Assembly (NCBI RefSeq): GCF_905171775.1
Contig: NC_053489.1
Span: 140,818,642-140,882,641, forward strand
Reading direction: 5' to 3'
Source of the DNA: Rana temporaria
Taxonomy: Eukaryota > Chordata > Amphibia > Anura > Ranidae
DNA length: 64,000 bases
The position numbers and the translations under genes were made by a program. Positions 11,305 through 23,769 of the stretch are shown here, piece after piece. Within the stretch, counting starts at the first letter, position 1. Each line of letters starts with the position of its first letter. The notes below the pieces were generated by a model. It did no database searches, was not told where the DNA came from, and worked only from the letters and a program-made list of their open reading frames with translations.

Positions 11305-12400
11305 TTGTTGGCAAGGTCAAAACCACTACACACAAGCAAGTGTTACACCGACCAGTGCCACACCACAGCCAACATCACATTGTTGGAAGAGATTAAAGAT
11401 ATTGAAGCGAATGTCATTTAAAAGAACCCCATTAGACCTAAAAAAAATAAATAAAAAATCCTTGTGGCAAGCAACGATGTCACCAATACTGCAGACAAAC
11501 AGAGACCTGTGCATTCACCTTGCATGGAAACAGCGCCAAACACAAACCAGGTATGTGATGAGCACAGGTCAGACAACGGACAATTTTGGACCCAATGTTA
11601 GTTCAATTGGTAAAACTGGCACAATAGTGAGCAATATCATGCTTAGTGGAGGAGATTAACTCTATAGACAGAGAAACCCCTATATCGTCACACACAACCC
11701 CCCCCCCAACTCAATAAGACTAATGGGACCCAGAACAAAATGTTCAGAGGTGTAATAGCAGAGTGTGTGTGTGCACGTGTGTGTCACCCACACACAATAG
11801 CCAGGAATGTCAAACATCAATACACTTTCTACATCAAATCCACCTTCGCATTTAAGTGACACTTGCACATCTGTCAGAATCATTTAAAAAGATGAAAAGA
11901 TGCAGAAACCGTTAATGTGAAGCTGTATATGGGGGGGGGGGGGGGGATAAATAAAAATACCCCTCTGCTATACACAAAAAGGGGTTGTTTGATTTTGTGC
12001 TCCACTGCACACCTAAACATATACAACAACTAGAATAGCCTTCCAACCCTTCACATAATGTGGTGGCCCATGTGGTAGCACATGAAAGAAAGCCGTATCA
12101 CACCTCATCACACAGGATAAAAAGAGCCAAGTGAAAGCCGTCACACCAATGCCACTCCGAGGATTACTTTTCGTACCGATAAGCATGTCATACCTTGAAT
12201 CATTGCCAAAAAGGAGGTTATAAAGTAAAACCAAAATTACAGACTGATCATGCGCTATTTTTAGTGAATCCATTGTTGAAGCTAGCATACCAAATTTTTC
12301 CTAAATGTCTTATCAGGCACCCATTATGATTGTCAGTACTTGTGTCTTATTCACACTCTGCGTGTCTGCTGCAGTCAGGACATATGCATGCAGCACTGAA
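11305..12400. other. No gene seen
   Basis: Contains a C9 run (11699), GTGTGTGTGCACGTGTGTGT (11763) and a G17 run (about 11932-11948). The partial MITE end GTCTCATGCACACAGGAC at 12407 marks its right limit. Confidence 0.45.
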
Positions 12401-12504
12401 CATAGGTCTCATGCACACAGGACGTTATAAAAACACCAGTAGAGTTAGCTATAGAGTTTTGCACCGTTAGAGGGTTTTTACAGCGAAAAAAAAAAAAAAA
12501 GCCG

Positions 12505-12800
12505 TGGCCGACTCATCTGTGCCCACCATTAATGATCGGTGGCACCTCAATCGGTGCACACGAAGAAAAAATAAAAATAATACCCATTTTCAAACTTTTA
12601 GAGACAAACGATGAAACTTTTTTAGCAAAACAAAACCCAGTGGTGATTAAATACCACTAAAATACCACCGCTCTATTTGTGTGGGGAAAAAAAGATAAAA
12701 GTTTAAAATTTGTGTACAGCGTTTCATGACCACGCAACTGTCATTCAAAGTGCGAGCGCTGAAAGCTGATAATTGGTTTTGGCAGAAAGGGGGTTTACGT
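12505..12800. repeat. Partial copy of the CCACTT TTAA family
   Basis: Shares GGTGATTAAATACCACTAAAA, a CAGCGTTTCATGACC-like stretch and CTGAAAGCTGATAATTGG with 1285-1965. Its right end is replaced by a Ty3/Gypsy pol remnant starting near 12800. Confidence 0.65.
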
Positions 12801-13715
12801 GCCCAGTAAGCAAAAAAGCAGACAGCACCATCAGGAGATGAGGATTTGCGGTTGAACCCTTGAGAAAGTGCCTCGGCAACATAATCCTCAATGGCTTTAT
12901 TCTCCGAGACAGACAAGAGGTAAACCCGGCCACGAGGGGGCATGGCACCAGGTTTAAGTTCAATTGCACAACCACACGACAGGCGTGAAGGCAAACTACC
13001 GGCTCGACCTTTGTCAAAGACATTGCTAAATTTGCAGTACTACTCTGGCAAAGAGGAGAGTGAAGAGGTGCACAAGACCATAGCCACTTTCTGAAAACAT
13101 TATACTACATTGTGGCGACCAGGAAAGAACATCAGCATGAAGCCATCAAAAGAGGGGTTGTGCCTCTGTAACCAAGGATAACCAGTAACCACCGGGTAAT
13201 GTGGTGAGGAAATTACTTGAAATTGGATTATCACATGGTGAAAAGCCCCCTACGGCCATGGTCAACAGAGCAGTCTTGTGAGTCACATGAGCAGGCTGTA
13301 GAGGTCTCCTATCAATAGCCTCAATGGTAAGTGGAGTGGCACGAGGCTACAGTAGAATCGAGTGCTTAGACACCAAGGGACCATCTATGAACAGGCCTGA
13401 AGCCCCAGTCAATTAGAGCCGTGTATCGATGGACGACTCAGACCAAGAAAGGGTAACCGGAACTAGAGGCTTATCCTTCAGGATAACTGGGGACACAACA
13501 CCACCACCACCACAGGTCTGTCCCCAACAGGTTTCCTGGACGGTTAGGACAAGACTTTAAAAAGTGACCTGCCTGGTCACAATCTCTCCCTCCTCCAAAA
13601 GACCCTCCCCTCTGCAAAGAGGCATGTAAATCCCAACTGCATGGGTTCTACTTTACTGGTGGATTCGGTACCAGGAGGAAAGGGTGGACTGCAAAGCTCA
13701 GAGCCAAAACATACA
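12801..13715 (-). pseudogene. Ty3/Gypsy (sushi-type) gag end, protease and start of RT
   Basis: Minus strand, right to left: EPMQLG (about 13655), a zinc-knuckle relic CDQAGHFLKSCPNRPGN (about 13588-13538, first Cys lost), a protease relic TGASGLFIDGPLV (about 13420), and at 12935-12810 the RT entry SENKAIEDYVAEALSQGF then KSSSPDGAVCFF. Multiple frameshifts and stops. It is joined on the left to a TTAA-family fragment. Confidence 0.8.
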
Positions 13716-13734
13716 GCAGGCTACTGCAAGCGCT

Positions 13735-14065
13735 TATTAACCCCTTCGAGCCAACCATAACTAAACTTACGTTCATGGTTTGAAGGTGTTAAACCAGGGT
13801 GATGTCTGCAGCCTGGTACCATTTTTTTTCTTCTTTTGTTTAAAGCCATTGGTTATCACTAAAAAGCTAACAACCGATGTGGTTAAAAGCTCCCGCTGCT
13901 CTTCCCGGGCCTCGCGTCCCACCGGGAGACCCCGAGCCACCAGCTGGTGCATACACCGCCTAGGCCGAGACCTGAACAAAGCTGGATTTGCCTTTGATCT
14001 GGTCTCCAATGTAAAATCCCAGAAGCGACATAGCTTCCGGTTTACTCGGCTGCCAATGGCGCGGA

Positions 14066-14096
<31 letters not shown>

Positions 14097-14240
14097 AGTA
14101 TTCAGACTTGCCAATTTTGCCAAACTGAATACTTTTAGGTGCAAAAGGAGGGATTTGGGGGTCTTTTAGACCCCCGATCCCTCCATAAAGAGTGCCCGTC
14201 ACAAGGGATGTTTACATTCCTTGTGACAGCAATAAGTGTT
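13735..14240. repeat. Interspersed repeat beginning TTAACCCCTTCGAGCC
   Basis: Starts after TTAA with CCCCTTCGAGCC next to the Gypsy remnant, carries an A27 run (about 14068-14094) and ends indistinctly after CACAAGGGATGTTTACATTC. Short inverted segments are present. Frames of 120-130 codons on both strands are by-products. Class unresolved; the left end resembles TTAA-type elements. Confidence 0.5.
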
Positions 14241-14851
14241 TAGAATTATTTTTTTTCCCCTCCATTACCATTGTCCCAGCCCTTTTGAGCAAGGAGCCGA
14301 GTCGTCACCTCCTCATTAACACTGGGTGGCCTGAAGCAAGCATGAATTAACTTTGTACTACACTCCGCATCATCACACACTCCATCAACAAGTTCCTCTT
14401 TCACACTCACTTTGAGATCACTTCTCAAATAGAAAGATACTGCCACCTTTACGTTTTACCCTCCCCATCCAAAAAAAAAAGGGAAGGGGAGCATAGCCAG
14501 GACTTGTGCTGCTTCTCCCAGTCTGAGCTCTGGTGCTTTGCAATGTGCATTCTCCCCGATTTCCAGTTCATAAAAAAGGTGTCATTTCCTTTTCCAGGGG
14601 CCACCAATCTTGTACCTCTGTAGTTTTGCTTTACGAGCAGCAACATAACTATGCCACTGTCGATTAGAACAGCATAACTGTACTGATCGAGAAAAAGAAC
14701 CCTGTTCTGGCCTGCCCATTAACACCTACCTAAATTGATTGGGAATGTAAATACACTTCCAAGCAAAGATAGAAGAGTAAGAACACCACTTAAGCCCTAA
14801 AATCCGACATCAGCGAGCTCTCCCCCCCCCCCCCCCAGGCATACCTTGCAG

Positions 14852-15170
14852 GGGCGGCCCATCCATTAAGGGTACACAGGGGCTACCCCCTGTCCATCGC
14901 CACCTCCCGTATCCACGCATCCAGCCACTTTCAGGACACCAGCGCATGTATTCCAATGTAGAGGGGCTGTTTTTTTGAAGCACCGAGCCAGAGGCTCCAA
15001 TAGGCAGGCTTCAATATAGGGTGGGCTCGGGTCCCAGAGAGTACCCACCCAGGTGTTTTACAACAGCGAATCAATAATCGCTGTTGTAATACTGATCCTC
15101 CTACCGGCCAATCAGGAAGCAGGTTTTGACACCTGATTGGCTGAAAGGACAGGCCATGCTTTTGGACTCC
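14852..15170. repeat. Possible truncated hAT element (CAGGGGCGGCCCATCC end)
   Basis: The left end CAGGGGCGGCCCATCC near 14852 resembles hAT termini such as that at 51369. No matching right end or duplication was found. Contains two direct/inverted CTGATTGGC motifs near 15110-15142. Confidence 0.4.
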
Positions 15171-15483
15171 TAGAAGGGGGTGGAGCTGTAAGCTGCCATG
15201 GAGAAGAGGACTCCAAGCCGAGCAGCTGCAGAGCACTGGATTGGTGACAAATCCTTTGGCGGGAAACATCTAGCCAATGAGCGTAACCTTTTACTTATAT
15301 GCTCTCCTGTCACTGGGAGGAGTCAGCATTTACCTCAGGTCTGTCAGCTGGACTCACCTCCGGATTCTCCTCAGCCTTCCTTCTGCATATTTTGACCTGC
15401 TCTACCACCCTTCCTTCCCTTTAATTCCCCTTGTCACAGTCCCCCTTTATGTGGGTAATGTAGCCCACTTTGTGGGTGGACAG

Positions 15484-16454
15484 TAAGGGTGCGCATCTTC
15501 ACTGGCCTCATGATTGATTCCGATTACCCTGTCCACGATTCAATTCGGCGATGCATTACGATTGCTGCGCACGGTTTTCATCTGTTATTACAAAAACTCT
15601 CTGCATGTAGCAAACAACTTAAAGGGGAGCTCCAGACTGACCCCAAAATACTACAAGAGATGGACAGAGACTGCAGACAATGATACTAGAGAGGATCAGA
15701 GACTGCGGACATTGTCCCCATAAAGTCCTGTCAAACGACAATGTATGCCAGGTCATAAAATTATGGTTTATGCATGTCTTAGTGATTGATTCACATCACA
15801 ACTTCATTGATACCTTTTTTTTGTATGATTTTTAGTTTTGCTCATTACTGCCCCACACATGCAATGCATGGCTACATGCGTGTGGCAGTGATGAGCAAAA
15901 GCAAAAAATCATACAAAAAAACATTTCAAATCAATTAAGTTGTGATGGTAATCACCAAGACAATAAGGCATACATAAACCATCATTAATGTTGAAATGGC
16001 ATACAACGACGACATCTCTGCTGGTCTCTGACTCCTGTCAGTGTTCTGCTGCCTGCAGTCCTCGGCCGTCTCGGGTCTCCCACAGCAGCCTGTACAGTGT
16101 GAGGTGAGCCAAGGAGGAAGGCTCTGGGGAGTCGGGACCGGGTCATCACTTGTCAGGAATTGGGGGACACTCGCTCCACGTGTCTCTCACATGGTGACAG
16201 GCGGGCGGGAATGCCGTCAGCGGGGGGCGGGAAAGGATGCGCAACTAACACCCACAGCTTCTTCAGCTGCATTAGCGGGGGGAGGGAAAAGAGGCGCGGC
16301 TAACGCCCACGGCTTCTTTCAGACTCAAAGGGCATATAGCGGCGCGCAGGTGACGTCATCATAAAATCGATTAATGCAAGTCGTAGCATCGATTATGCAT
16401 CGTGGGTGGTCGAATCTCGATGCATCGATGCTACGATTAATTTCAACACCCCTA
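15484..16454. mobile_element. 971-bp non-autonomous hAT element, TSD GTGGACAG
   Basis: GTGGACAG at 15476-15483 and 16455-16462. Ends TAAGGGTG and CACCCCTA; the right subterminal region (AATCTCGATGCATCGATGCT) is echoed on the left by GGCGATGCATTACG. Contains a large inverted repeat at 15760-15985. No transposase. Confidence 0.88.
15760..15985. repeat. Inverted repeat inside the hAT element
   Basis: Left arm includes AATCACAACTTCATTG-like, TTTTTTGTATGATTTTTAG and TTGCTCATTACTGCCCCACA; the right arm is the imperfect reverse complement (TGTGGCAGTGATGAGCAAAA, then AAAAATCATACAAAAAA). Loop near 15868-15875. Confidence 0.8.
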
Positions 16455-16800
16455 GTGGACAGTGGTTGGTACACGGTTACTTGTTTTATATAATATATTG
16501 CTACCTGAGTCTTAGTGACTAAGCATGTTGGTCTGTTAATGGTCAACAGCGATTCTGTTTGACATTAAAAGGTTAAAGTTCATTTCATAATTAAAATTGT
16601 TTTAAACCCAATAAAGGGTTCTCCACAATCCTTGTTGCCTTTTTTATTTTATATTTTAGGTATGATGGGGTGTACAATCCCATGAGTTTTGCAGCAATTT
16701 TTTAGCAAAAAAAAAACTTTACTCCGACAGCTTATGCGTCAGAAATGCAGAATATCCGTGTTTTCAGAGTTTGAAAGCTTTTATCAGAGTTGGAGCGTTT

Positions 16801-16807
16801 TTTTTTT

Positions 16808-16858
<51 letters not shown>
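16801..16858. repeat. (T)n(TA)n microsatellite
   Basis: A T run followed by about 22 TA dinucleotides. Confidence 0.95.
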
Positions 16859-16859
<1 letters not shown>

Positions 16860-17830
16860 CTGAAAAAACTCCTCTCAAAGCCCACTATTTTTTTTTTTTC
16901 CTCAGCCATAAAAAGGCCCCTGCCAAAAAATGCTGATAACTAAGGTGGGATAACTTGCTGGGGAGTTTACATGCTGCAGAAAAAAAAAAGCCTGAAGCCA
17001 AAAACAGCAGCTGAAAAAATGTGTGAAGCCCAAATGTTCGGTGGTGCCTGTCAGCCTGTTGATTTGTGCAGCCTTCACCAGTTCAGGTGGAAGATTAGGA
17101 ACTACACAAACCTATGCCAAATGCCACACATACAGACACAAAACCAACACACACCCCATTACCCAAGCCAAAATTGTGACCAAAATCTAAAAAGGATAAT
17201 TTCCTGCGGCAAGTAAGAAAATTGACAAAAAAAAAAAAATAATAATTATATAAAAATGTACCGATGTGAGGGACTGACCATTATATTCTCTTCTGAAAAT
17301 GGACTTGAAAATCTATCTGGAACATTTACACTTTAATATGGAGATAATGGCTACATTTATAGTTCTGTGGGCCCGGACTGTTTGGAGCCAGAATTAACCG
17401 CCTCTTTACCTCGCTCCCTTTTAAGTCATTTTGAAGTATTTACAAAGCATTCCCTGTCTGGGGGACGTGTTACTCAGGAAGATACCTGCATGTAAATGAA
17501 CTTGGAGGAAGCTCTTCCTTTGATGTGGAGTCGTTTTCAAAAGGGACATTATCAGAATGGGATAGGAGAATGTGAGAGGATGTGGAAAATAATATCCTTA
17601 GGCATTCATTTCTGCTAAATACTGGATTAAGTCTTCACGCATCAAAAAGCTGATTCTAATAAATGTGACCCATAAGAAATTTCTCACACAACTTTAGGTT
17701 CTGTAAGTCCATATACATTTTTTTTTATTTTCCGTACATATCACACAAAATCAATTTACCCATCAAAAAAAAAAAATCAAAAAAAAATCAATGTTCTCTG
17801 CTACATAGGTAAATCTAATGAGCGACTGAT
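16860..17830. other. Repeat-poor stretch, possible conserved non-coding DNA
   Basis: From about 17230 to 17700 no transposon ends, tandem repeats or homopolymers beyond A13 are seen, unusual here. No reading frame. Confidence 0.35.
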
Positions 17831-17836
17831 GCTTAA

Positions 17837-18315
17837 AGCGGATGTTCCACCCCAAAAAAAAAATTAAAAGCCAGCAGCTACAAATACTGCAGCTGCTGAC
17901 TTTTAATATAAGGACACTTACCTGTCCTGGAGTCCAGCGCCGTCCGCAGCAGAGCACGAGCGATCGCTCGTCACCCTGCTGCTCCCCCCGCCATCCACGC
18001 TCAGGGAACCAGGAAGTGAAGCGCTGCGGCTTCACTGCCCGGTTCCCTACGGCGCATGCGCGAGTCGCGCCGCGCCCGCCGATTGGCTCCCGCTGTGTGC
18101 TGGGAGCCGAGTGTTCCCAGCACACAACGGGGGGGGGCGACGGGATGTGACGGAATGCCCGTCTTTTGCCCGTGAATGCCGGGCCGGAAGTGGGTGCAAA
18201 TACCTGTCTTTCGACAGGTATCTGCACCCCCCTCCCCCTGAAAGGTGTCAAATGTGACACCGGAGGGGGGGAGGGTTCCGATCAGCGGGACTTCACTTTA
18301 GGGTGGAGAACCGCT
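17837..18315. mobile_element. TTAA-flanked MITE, AGCGGATGTTCCACCC copy
   Basis: TTAA at 17833-17836 and 18316-18319. Ends AGCGGATGTTCCACCCC and GGGTGGAGAACCGCT. Internal core ACTGCCCGGTTCCCTACGGC at about 18033-18052 is shared with 10884-11300. Any reading frame across it is incidental to the repeat. Confidence 0.86.
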
Positions 18316-18839
18316 TTAAATCAAGCTGGCAGATATTTTCTCTAAAACTGGTATGAAAAGAAAATTGAGCCTACACCAAGTAAGCATTTCTCTGGGGAAA
18401 TCATAAAGCATATCCATGACACTCTTTAGAATTCTGTTGAACCTCCACACTGTTTGGAGACAGATACATGAAATTAGGACAAGCACTGACATTTGTCCAG
18501 GGGAGGCACACTCTGTCCTCAGTTCAGTGGAGCGCCCTCCTGACACTGCAGCGGCCAAAGGGATTTTGTTGCTGGGTGGGTGGAGCCTGATGGGGATTCA
18601 TAGACATTAGTTCTCCCGTAAGGTCTGCTCACCTTGTGATTGACAGTAGGCGGGTTCTTCTTGAGTTAAATGCAACCACAGCACTACTTTATGAAAGTGG
18701 TGAGAATAAGAACTACCTTAATCGGTCACACATTTTGGAAAAGCTACCAAAATTGGCAGTGGGGCTTTTTGAATCTGGCTCAGAACTTTCCATACCACCA
18801 GAAAGTGGTGTAAATGCTTTATTGAATTCCACTCTCTAA

Positions 18840-20006
18840 TATATGTTACAAAACAGTTACATAGTTAATCAGGTTGGAAAAAGACAAGTCCATCCAGTTC
18901 AACCATAAAACAAAAAAATATTGTAGAAACCAATATACCCAATTCTATACCCACAAATGATCCAGAGGAAGGCAAAAAGCCCCAGAAGAGCATGTTCCAA
19001 TTTGCTACAGCAGGGGGAAAGAAAATTCCTTCCCGATCCCCCGAGAGGCAATCGGATTTTCCCTGGATCAACTTTACCTTTAAAGGTTAGTACCCAGTTA
19101 TATTCTGTACATTTAGGAAATAATCCAGGACTTTCTTAAAGCAATCTACTGAGCTTGCCAGAACCACCTTTGGAGGGAGTCTGTTCCACATTTTCATAGC
19201 TCTTACTGTGAAGAAACCTTACCGTATTTGGAGATTAAGGGCCGGATTCACAGACATTTGCACTTGCGCCGTGTATCAGTGATACGCCACGCCGCCGTAT
19301 CTTACCTGGCGGAATTTCGAATTCTCAGCGATTTTGCGCCGTAAGTTACGTCGGGGTAGTGTTTTACTGGTGGCGTATTTGAAATTGGGCGGGTTGGGGG
19401 CGCGATTCATTTAAATGAAGCGCGTCCCCGCGCCGAATGAACTGCGCATGCTCCGTTTTGAAGTTTACTGCCGTGCTTTGCGCGAAATGACGTCGCACCG
19501 ACGTCATTTTTTGAACTTAGACGTGAGTTACGTCCTTTCCTAATTACGGACGACTTACGCAAAAAAAAAAAAAGAAATTTCAAATTTCGACACGGGAACG
19601 ACGGCCATACTTAACATGGCAAGTCTATCTATACGCGGCAAAATAGCAGCTTTAACTATACGCCGGGAAAAGCCGACTAACGACGACGTAAGAGAATGCG
19701 ACGGCCGTGCGTACCTTCGTGGATCGACGGAAAAAGCGAATTAGCATACCCGACGCAGAAAACGACGCAAAAAGTGCTGAAGTATTGCACCTACGATCCG
19801 AAGGCGTACGAAGCCGTACGCCTGTCGGATCGAAGCCAGAAGCCGTCATATCTTGGTTTGAGGATTCAAACTAAAGATACGACGCAGCAAATTTGAAAGT
19901 ACGCCGGCGTATCAGTAGATACACCGGCGTACTCGCTCTGTGAATCTGGCCCTAAATCTGTTTTCCTCTAGACGTAAACAGTCTTGTGTTGACCATAAAG
20001 TAAATA
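18840..20006 (+). repeat. Old interspersed repeat split by H1
   Basis: Starts near GTTACATAGTTAATCAGG, includes GATCCAGAGGAAGGCAAAAA, CAATCGGATTTTCCCTGGAT and GAGGGAGTCTGTTCCACAT, breaks at GAGATTAA (19238), and resumes after H1 with ATCTGTTTTCCTCTAGACGT. I know this repeat as common in frogs and other vertebrates; its class (SINE or LINE tail) is not resolved here. Confidence 0.65.
19239..19952 (-). mobile_element. GGGCCAGATTCAC family element H1, TSD TAA
   Basis: TAA at 19236-19238 and 19953-19955. Ends GGGCCGGATTCACAG and CTGTGAATCTGGCCC. Contains the family marker GAACGACGGCCATACTTAAC near 19598. It interrupts an older interspersed repeat. Three-base A/T duplication suggests PIF/Harbinger. 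Non-coding. Confidence 0.88.
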
Positions 20007-21592
20007 ACAGTAAGGTATACAGCGAGAGAAAAAAGGTATCTGATCCCCTGCCGATTTTCTACATTTGCCCCACCGACAAAGAAATGATCCATCTATAATC
20101 TTAATGGTAGGTCTATTTTAACAGTGAGCGAGACAGAATATAAAAAAACACAAACACACACACACATTTTTTTTCTAGAAATCGATTTACATTTTAATGA
20201 GTAAAAAGTATTTGATCCCCTATCAGAAAGCAAGGATTTTTGTCTTCCAGGTATATTCTCTATAATAGAAGAGCTGAGATTAGGAGCACTCTTCAAGGGA
20301 GTGCTCCTAATCTCAGCTTGTTACCTGTATAAAAAGACACCTGTCCACAGAAGAAATCATAACGATCCCAATCTCTCCACCATGGTCAAGACCGAAAAGC
20401 TGTCCATGGATGTCTGGGACAAGATTGTAGGCCCACACAAGGCTGGAACGGGCTACAAGACCATTGCCAAGCAGCTTGGTGGGAGGACAACACTTGGCGC
20501 GATTATTCGCAAATAGAAGAAACACAAAATGACCATCAATCTCCCTCGGTCTGGGGCTCCATGCAAGATCTCACCTTGTGGTAGTTTCAATGATCATGAG
20601 AACGGTGAGGAATCAGCCCAGAACTACACATGAGAGAATCTCTTTAATGATCTCGAGGCAGCTGGGACCATAGTCACCAAGAAAACAATTTATAAACACA
20701 CTACGCCATGAAGGACTGAAATCCTGCAGATCACGCAATGTCCCCCTGCTCAAGAAAGCTGTACAGGCCCATCTGAGGTTTGCTAATGAACATCTGAATG
20801 ATTCATAGGAGAACTGGGGGAAAGTGTTGTGGTCAGATGAGAGCAAAAATCAAGCTTTTTGGCATCAACTCAATTTGCGGTGTTTGGAGGAGAAGGAATG
20901 ATGCCTATGACCCTAAGAGTACCATCCCCACAGTCAAACATGGAGGTGCAAACATTATGCCTTGGGGGTGTTTTTCTGCTAAGGGGACAGGACAGCTTGA
21001 CTGTATCAAAAAGGGACGATGGCTGGGGCCACATACAATTAAATCATGAGTGAGAACCTCCTTCCCTCAGTCTGAGCATTGAAAATGGATGGGTATTCCA
21101 GCATGGCAATGACCCAAAACACACAGCCAAGTTAACAAAAGAGTGGCTGAAGAAGTACATTAACGTCCTGGAGTATCCTAGCCAGTATCCAGACCTTAAT
21201 CCCATAGAAAATATGTGGAGGGAGCTGATGGTTCGAGTTACCAAACGTCAGCCTCGAAACCTGGAGAGAATCTGCAAAGAGGAGTGGGACAAAATCCCTC
21301 CTGAGATGTGTGCAAACCTGGTGGCCAACTACAAGAAACATCTGACCTCCGATTGCCAACAAATGTTTTGCCACAGAGTACAAAGTCATGTTTTGTGAAG
21401 GGGTCAAATACGCATTTCTTTCATTAAAATGCATTTGATTTATAACTTTTTTGAAATGCGTTTTTTTTTTGTTATTCTGTCTCTCACTGTTAAAATAAAC
21501 CTACCATTAAATTATAGACTGATAATTTTTCAGTGGGCAAACATACAAAATTAGAAGGGGGAGATCAAATATTTTTTTCTCCCCTTACTGTA
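20007..21592 (+). mobile_element. Tc1 copy C, decayed, complete ends
   Basis: Left end ACAGTAAGG near 20008 and right end CCTTACTGT at about 21583-21591 with TA on either side. Long terminal repeats share GTAGGTCTATTTTAACAGTG and its complement (20107 and 21487 regions). Confidence 0.82.
20382..21398 (+). pseudogene. Tc1 transposase, frameshifted
   Basis: ATG at 20382 begins MVKTEKLSMDVWDKIVGPHK; later blocks include WSDESK-like at about 20829 (first Asp), HGNDPKH near 21105 (second Asp) and PIENMW near 21201 (Glu), then NLERICKEEWDKIPPEMC. All three catalytic positions survive but at least three frame breaks and in-frame stops separate them. Related to the 33-kb copy in layout but a different family. 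Confidence 0.85.
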
Positions 21593-22196
21593 CATTATAA
21601 AAAATTAAACAGTGTGAACAGTGATTAGTACAGATTTCTGTCACAGAAGAGGCAGGCCTTGTCAAAGAGGGTGTGATTAGCACAAGAGGTCAATCACGGA
21701 TTGTGTGCCGATTGCAACTTTTTCCACATTTTTTGTTTTTATTTTGAGAGCTTCGATTCATGATCTGAATGCAATCATCTAGAAGCAACATACCAACAAT
21801 CAAATGATAAATGGGAGGAAAAGGAGGGAAACCTGTTTTAAGCCCCACTTTCCCTCATGGGATCGTGGCAGCTCCCGTTTCATGCCCCCCCCCCACTGCA
21901 TTGAAAGAGGGGCGGTCCATGATAGGTCATATGACCTGGAGTAAACCGGAAGCTAAAGGGGGTCCCTCAGAATAGGTTAATTTAGGACACATGACCCCCA
22001 GGGATTTTCTATAACTAGATCAGCTCACCAGGTCCGGGGCCAGTCGCCTGAAGTAGGATCCACCAGCGGAGCGCTCCCTCACATATTTGTCACGTCCTTA
22101 TGTGGTTGGGTCCCTTTTGTTTTTAATACAAGAGGGGACAGTTGTGTTCAAGAACTTTCAAAGTTATTTATTTTGCAGCTATAGTCTTAGGGCCAG
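21593..22196. other. No gene seen
   Basis: Non-coding; includes GGAAAGGAGGGAAACC-like purine sequence and a C9 run near 21886. No element ends identified. Confidence 0.45.
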
Positions 22197-22199
22197 TTC

Positions 22200-22458
22200 A
22201 CACCATAAAAGCACAGTCTGGATGCGTTCCAGTGCCCCCCCTCTTTATTCTTCACCTTACATAAAAAAGGACATTTATGTTCCAGTGCGTTTTTGGCTTG
22301 TTTTACCACGTTCCAGTGCAGAAACTGGAACTGAAGCGCACTGAATCTGACCGCACTGGTGTGAACTATGCCATTTTGAAACCATAGAACCTACTACCCA
22401 TGCGTTTTTGATGCAGAAAAAAAAAAAAAACTGGACTGCACGTGGTATGAAGTGGCCC
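22200..22458. mobile_element. PIF/Harbinger-like MITE, TSD TTA
   Basis: TTA at 22197-22199 and 22459-22461. Ends GGGCCAGTTCACACC and GGTATGAAGTGGCCC. Non-coding. Confidence 0.82.
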
Positions 22459-23326
22459 TTAGTGGCTGAGCTGTTTAAATGGTTGATTTATGTATTTAGT
22501 ACAGTTGACATCTTAAAATATTTATAAACCAGTAATAATAGCCGCAGTTTTACTCAAACAAAATTATTTTTCTTTTTTTTTTTTTATCTTTCTTCTTCGA
22601 CAAACCATACCGGAAAGAGACCTGATCTTCTCTGAAGCAATCAGTTTCCATTTAGTTAGTAAATAAATATCCCGTCTACATTTTCCAGCTTGGTACAGTT
22701 GGGTTAGGACCTTTACACGCAGGTGTCTTTGTTATAACTCTCCTGCTCTGTCAATTGATAAGATACAGCAGAAATTACAAACATTTTCCTATGCAATGGC
22801 AAATTTACTGATCCCATGAGCACTAGGGAAAATGTCAAAATGACAGCAAAAATAATGTGCATTCTTTGGCTGGCAGCTAAGGGCACAGGGAGCCATACAG
22901 CATAAAGGTCTGGTCAGGGAGAGATGAATATTTATCTCCACCCAGACAATCAGTTCACACAGGAGGTTCATCTATGTTGGCCTTAAAAAGGTGAAAACTC
23001 GTTCCCTGGATATCTCTGGCTACAATAGTTGGGAGTCCCAGACTTGCAGTAAGGGTGAAAAAAAAAAATTCTGAAAAAGGGAAGCCAAAACTCAAGATCT
23101 GCGTATGCATTACAGGTTAGTGTCTCAAAGTATCAAAGCCATTTGATCACGACACCATATACTTTCAAAACAAGTTTCCTTTAGAGCCTATTTATACTTA
23201 GTACTGGATGTGAATCACAAAAGGAATGCTGTGCAGTTCTGTGCAATTTCAGACCTAATCATTTTGAATGAGCTTAAATCGCACTGCACCAAAAGTAGTG
23301 CATGCACTACTTTTTAAAACGCTGCG

Positions 23327-23377
23327 TTTTGTAGCGGCTGACTTTTAATACAGCCGAAAAATGAGTGGAACTCCGCT
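23327..23377. repeat. Right-end fragment of the AGCGGAG TTAA family
   Basis: Short stretch ending GAGTGGAACTCCGCT followed by TTAA, identical in layout to the right ends of the complete copies. The left end is missing. Confidence 0.6.
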
Positions 23378-23395
23378 TTAAGTATTGGATGAAAG

Positions 23396-23578
23396 TAGGG
23401 ATGTCCCGATACCGAGCATTTCCCCGAGTAAGTACTCGGGGGAAATGCTCCGATGCCTCACCCGATACCTGGGCAGGCAGGGGAGTTGCAAGTCTTCTCC
23501 CCTGTGCTCCGTGCAGTCTTAACTCTCCCCCCCCCCCCCCTGTGGTCCATGCAGTCTCCCCCCCCCCCTGTGTAGTCT

Positions 23579-23611
<33 letters not shown>

Positions 23612-23769
23612 TAATAATAATAAAATTCACCCCCCCCCCAAAAAAAACACTGTAAAAAATATATATAAAAAAAAAAAAAATACCGCCACTGTCACATGAC
23701 ATTAAAAAAAAAATATCGGTACTTGTACTCAGTCTCAAAAAAGTGGAAAGTGGTATCGGGACAACCCTA
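23396..23769. mobile_element. 374-bp hAT MITE, TSD GATGAAAG
   Basis: GATGAAAG at 23388-23395 and 23770-23777. Ends TAGGGATGTCCCGATACC and GGTATCGGGACAACCCTA. The centre holds C homopolymers and an (AAT)n/(ATT)n palindrome (23579-23625). Non-coding. Confidence 0.92.
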
